Part shown: positions 63,662 to 64,000 of the stretch, one piece after another
Layout of the letters: the number at the start of each line of letters is the position of its first letter
Position numbering within the stretch: position 1 is the stretch's first letter
From: Tepidiphilus olei
GTDB taxonomy: Bacteria; Pseudomonadota; Gammaproteobacteria; Burkholderiales; Rhodocyclaceae
NCBI RefSeq assembly: GCF_006980705.1
Contig: NZ_SBHO01000006.1
Coordinates: 92,051-156,050, forward strand
Length of the DNA stretch: 64,000 nucleotides
Reading direction: 5' to 3'
The notes under the pieces: generated by a model
Seen by the model: only the letters and a program-made list of their open reading frames with translations
The model's database searches: none
What the model was told of the DNA's origin: nothing
Program-made: the position numbers and the translations under genes

Positions 63662-64000
63662 TCAAGCGAGGGCCGCTTCCCGCGAAGCGTCCATTTCCTT
63701 CACGCTCCCCTGCTCCCACTGCCGCCACAGAGCCTCGCGGCGGCGGGTGACCTGCTCACCGGCCGCCCGCTTGACGTGCCCGAACCCGCGGATGCGCTGC
63801 GGCAGGGCGAGCAGTTCGGTGGCGAGCGCCAGCCGCTCGGCGTCGAGTTCGCGCAAGACCCGCTCCACGTCGCTTTCGAACTCGGTGATGAGGGCGCGCT
63901 CCCAGCGCCGCTCCTCGGTGCGGGCGAAGGGGTCGAGCACCGTGCCGCGCAGCCGTTTCATCTTGGCGAGCAGCGCGAAGGCGCGGCGCATGGCCGGGCC
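63662..64000 (-). CDS. Indolepyruvate ferredoxin oxidoreductase-family protein (C-terminal part, 5' end outside window)
   Basis: 112 residues visible, open to the window end. LKRLRGTVLDPFARTEERRW near the start of the visible part and LLALPQRIRGFGHVKRAAGE near its end match the C-terminal DUF6537 region of fused 2-oxoacid:ferredoxin oxidoreductases that act on indolepyruvate or other aryl pyruvates. The catalytic ThDP and Fe-S parts would lie beyond 64000. The call rests on this tail only. Confidence 0.7.
   Translation of the reverse strand, partial: GPAMRRAFALLAKMKRLRGTVLDPFARTEERRWERALITEFESDVERVLRELDAERLALATELLALPQRIRGFGHVKRAAGEQVTRRREALWRQWEQGSVKEMDASREAALA

Overview
The window is one continuous stretch of a GC-rich (roughly two-thirds G+C) bacterial chromosome. 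The genes look betaproteobacterial: an RpoN-dependent flagellar cluster, ilvI-ilvH-ilvC, accA-tilS, a UbiH-type hydroxylase next to dsbC, and PilZ flagellar brakes. A thermophilic or freshwater Hydrogenophilaceae-like organism is plausible, but I infer this from gene content and not from a search.

Layout. Bases 1-18.4 kb are mostly ordinary genes: a TolC-type protein (cut by the window edge), a tRNA Gly-Cys-Gly operon, MaoC, nitroreductase, hrpA, glnS, a nitronate monooxygenase-like protein, ruvB, dsbC, a UbiH-family hydroxylase, a methyl-accepting chemotaxis protein and a large multidomain glycosyltransferase. Bases 18.4-25.2 kb form a scrambled accessory region ending around a tRNA-Thr gene. 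It holds three copies of a coiled-coil/membrane gene (DUF1640/CCDC90-like), a MNT/HEPN module, ParDE and RelE-type toxin-antitoxin modules, two broken Rpn/DUF4351 nuclease genes, a transposase remnant, two copies of a truncated sugar nucleotidyltransferase start, and a duplicated tail of xthA. Intact xthA and a short-chain dehydrogenase lie inside it.

Bases 26.3-46.1 kb are a flagellar region: fliC-flaG-fliD-fliS-fliT, a second FliK-like gene, an FlhB-tail gene and a YcgR brake. After a RelE/Xre module come divergent flrB-flrC-fliE and fliF-G-H-I-J-K-L-M-N. A near-perfect sigma-54 promoter precedes fliK, consistent with FlrBC control. Bases 46.1-64 kb return to core genes: htpG, greB, a hydrolase, a PilZ protein, a CPA1 antiporter, ilvIHC, tilS, accA, a BI-1 protein, an HPF-like protein, a NhaR-like regulator, a TRAP transporter and the 3' end of an indolepyruvate oxidoreductase gene.

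The most unusual signals are two. (1) A palindromic repeat family (copies at 30556, 49504, 56737, 57825 and 63568) has one copy inserted in frame inside tilS, adding 49 residues just before the PP-loop. (2) The coiled-coil gene family differs in length by exact numbers of 11- and 18-residue coiled-coil units, carries pieces of its xthA and SDR neighbours to new sites, and has left an apparently empty site at about 23.5 kb.
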